A stretch of 64,000 nt of DNA, taken from NCBI GenBank assembly GCA_965216365.1, contig CBDCFT010000055.1, positions 62,001 to 126,000 on the forward strand, in the 5' to 3' direction. Numbering within the stretch: the stretch's first letter is position 1; the number at the start of each line of letters is the position of its first letter. This DNA comes from CBDCFT01 sp965216365. GTDB lineage: Bacteria; Pseudomonadota; Gammaproteobacteria; Arenicellales; CBDCFT01. Shown here piece after piece: positions 63,046 through 64,000 of the stretch. The translations under genes and the position numbers were made by a program. A model generated the notes under the pieces. That model ran no database searches and was not told where the DNA came from. It saw nothing but the letters and a program-made list of their open reading frames with translations.

Positions 63046-64000
63046 ATGTTGCTGGACGATAAACTAGTAGAGAAAGATTTAGAAAGAAATGTGTGGTGTG
63101 TGCTGGGTCTGATATTTGACAATGTCAACATGGACCAAGCGATTGGCACGATTAATTCTGCCTGCCATAGTGGTGACCGACTAACTGTTTGCACTCCCAA
63201 CCTGAATTTTATCTCAATGGCACAGGCGGATCCGAAATTTCGTGACTCCGTACTGAGAAGTGAACTGTCTCTACTTGATGGTATGCCTATCCTCTGGGTG
63301 GCAAAATTATTGAACTACCCTTTACCTGAACGCGTTCCCGGATCGGGTTTAACAGAAAAAATGTACAATCAGGTAGGTGATAAACTTAAAGTGTTCTTGT
63401 TCGGGGGTTCCGCAGGAACCGCAGAAAAGGCGAGTACGAGAACAAACAAACACTCGTCAGGCCTTCAGGTTATCGGCCATCACGATCCCGGATTTGTTTC
63501 CGTCGAAGAGATGAGTTCGGATCCGATAATAAACGAGATAAATTCGTGCACACCTGACATGCTCCTGCTGGCATTGGGGGCCAGCAAAGCGCAAAGCTGG
63601 ATTGATCTAAATAAAACGCGTCTTAACGCACGAATAATAATCCATGTCGGTGCCACTATGGGATTTCTGGCCGGTACGATTAAACGCGCCCCCGATGCGA
63701 TACAACAAATAGGACTCGAGTGGTTGTGGCGCATTTTCGAAGAACCGTCACTTTGGCAAAGATACGCGAAAGATGGTATTTCCGTTGGCTGGCTGTTTTT
63801 GACACGAATCGTGCCCTACTTTTTCTGGCTACGACTAAAAGAGCGCAGATATACCCATAACCCACATTTAGGTGTCGAGACTGACAGCACCCCAAACAGT
63901 TTTGTGGTTAAATTATCCGGCGTCGGTATCTGTAAAACACTCTCTTTGTTTATCCCAGTATTAGTGGAAGCGGTACGAGTTCAAAAAAACGTGCAAATTA
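63046..64000 (+). CDS. WecG/TagA/CpsF-family glycosyltransferase, cut by the window end
   Basis: An open frame from the ATG at 63046 runs without a stop to the end of the window (318 codons). Family motifs are VCTPNLNFISMAQADPKFRD, LLDGMPILWVAKLL, VFLFGGSAGTAEKA, DMLLLALGASKAQSWID and VGATMGFLAGTIKRAP, ending in EEPSLWQRYAKDG. These enzymes (GT26) add ManNAcA, GlcA or a related sugar to the lipid-linked first sugar. The family domain ends near residue 270; the frame then continues into at least 45 residues (FVVKLSGVGICKTLSLF and so on) that look like the start of a small alpha/beta domain. The C-terminus is missing. Confidence 0.85.
   Translation, partial: MLLDDKLVEKDLERNVWCVLGLIFDNVNMDQAIGTINSACHSGDRLTVCTPNLNFISMAQADPKFRDSVLRSELSLLDGMPILWVAKLLNYPLPERVPGSGLTEKMYNQVGDKLKVFLFGGSAGTAEKASTRTNKHSSGLQVIGHHDPGFVSVEEMSSDPIINEINSCTPDMLLLALGASKAQSWIDLNKTRLNARIIIHVGATMGFLAGTIKRAPDAIQQIGLEWLWRIFEEPSLWQRYAKDGISVGWLFLTRIVPYFFWLRLKERRYTHNPHLGVETDSTPNSFVVKLSGVGICKTLSLFIPVLVEAVRVQKNVQI

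Noticed and set aside
1..64000. Mobile elements, CRISPR arrays, tRNA or rRNA genes
   Set aside because: No transposase or integrase motifs, regularly spaced short repeats or RNA gene sequences were seen. The beta-helix scrap at 23.3 kb is a gene remnant without insertion-sequence ends.
1..64000. General sequencing error as the explanation for the frameshifts
   Set aside because: Reading frames of 6.4, 4.7, 3.2 and 2.6 kb are intact in the same window, so indels are not spread evenly. Local errors at the affected places still cannot be excluded.

Overview
The window looks like chromosomal DNA of a gammaproteobacterium, probably marine. This rests on an OxyR-type peroxide regulator, a VpsR-like sigma-54 activator, an exosortase-A (XrtA) type exopolysaccharide (EPS) locus, a protein with a VPLPA-CTERM sorting tail, and four PAPS-type sulfotransferases. 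I saw no tRNA, rRNA, CRISPR array, transposase or integrase. The species cannot be told from the sequence.

Layout. (1) 1-7.7 kb is a housekeeping and sensory flank: DUF3501 protein, OxyR, a lone receiver protein, a CHASE2 sensor kinase, a LysM-FecR envelope protein broken by two close frameshifts, and small secreted proteins. (2) 7.8-10.5 kb is a control region: the VpsR-like activator, a VPLPA-CTERM protein with a strong terminator, and an intergenic stretch whose 20-base motif recurs in front of the activator gene. (3) 10.5-28.1 kb, plus strand, is the EPS export and assembly block: export lipoprotein-like protein, outer-membrane barrel, Wzz-like chain-length protein, BY-kinase, TAXI-type binding protein, XrtA-associated ATPase, two membrane-anchored repeat proteins, then sulfotransferases, a DegT aminotransferase and kinase-like genes. 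(4) 51.1-28.3 kb, minus strand, is one long tightly packed operon. In transcription order it holds a formyltransferase/adenylation/monooxygenase NRPS, an SGNH hydrolase-like protein, a 2149-residue PKS, a Wzy-like polymerase/ligase, an aminotransferase, a glycosyltransferase, a Wzx flippase, a WaaP-like kinase, two more glycosyltransferases and two sulfotransferases. (5) 51.6-56.3 kb, minus strand, holds two paralogous secreted PKD plus beta-helix proteins; the second has a decaying C-terminus. A scrap of the same family lies at 23.3 kb. (6) 56.7-64 kb holds more EPS genes: GT2, AsnB-like, GT4, NodB-type deacetylase, GT2, and a WecG/TagA glycosyltransferase cut by the window end.

How it fits together (inference). 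Glycosyltransferases build a lipid-linked repeat unit. It is decorated with sulfate, possibly phosphate, and perhaps a small acyl group from the NRPS-PKS pair. Wzx flips it, the Wzy-like protein polymerises it, and the Wzz/kinase/export/barrel set exports it. The secreted beta-helix proteins may bind or modify the polymer outside the cell. The VpsR-like protein probably switches the locus on.

The most unusual content is the two-gene assembly line inside the EPS operon. A hand alignment of its adenylation-domain pocket gives a glycine-like code. The one-extension PKS with reduction and dehydration would then give a short unsaturated aminoacyl chain, a plausible substituent for an amino sugar. 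This is a hypothesis from sequence only.
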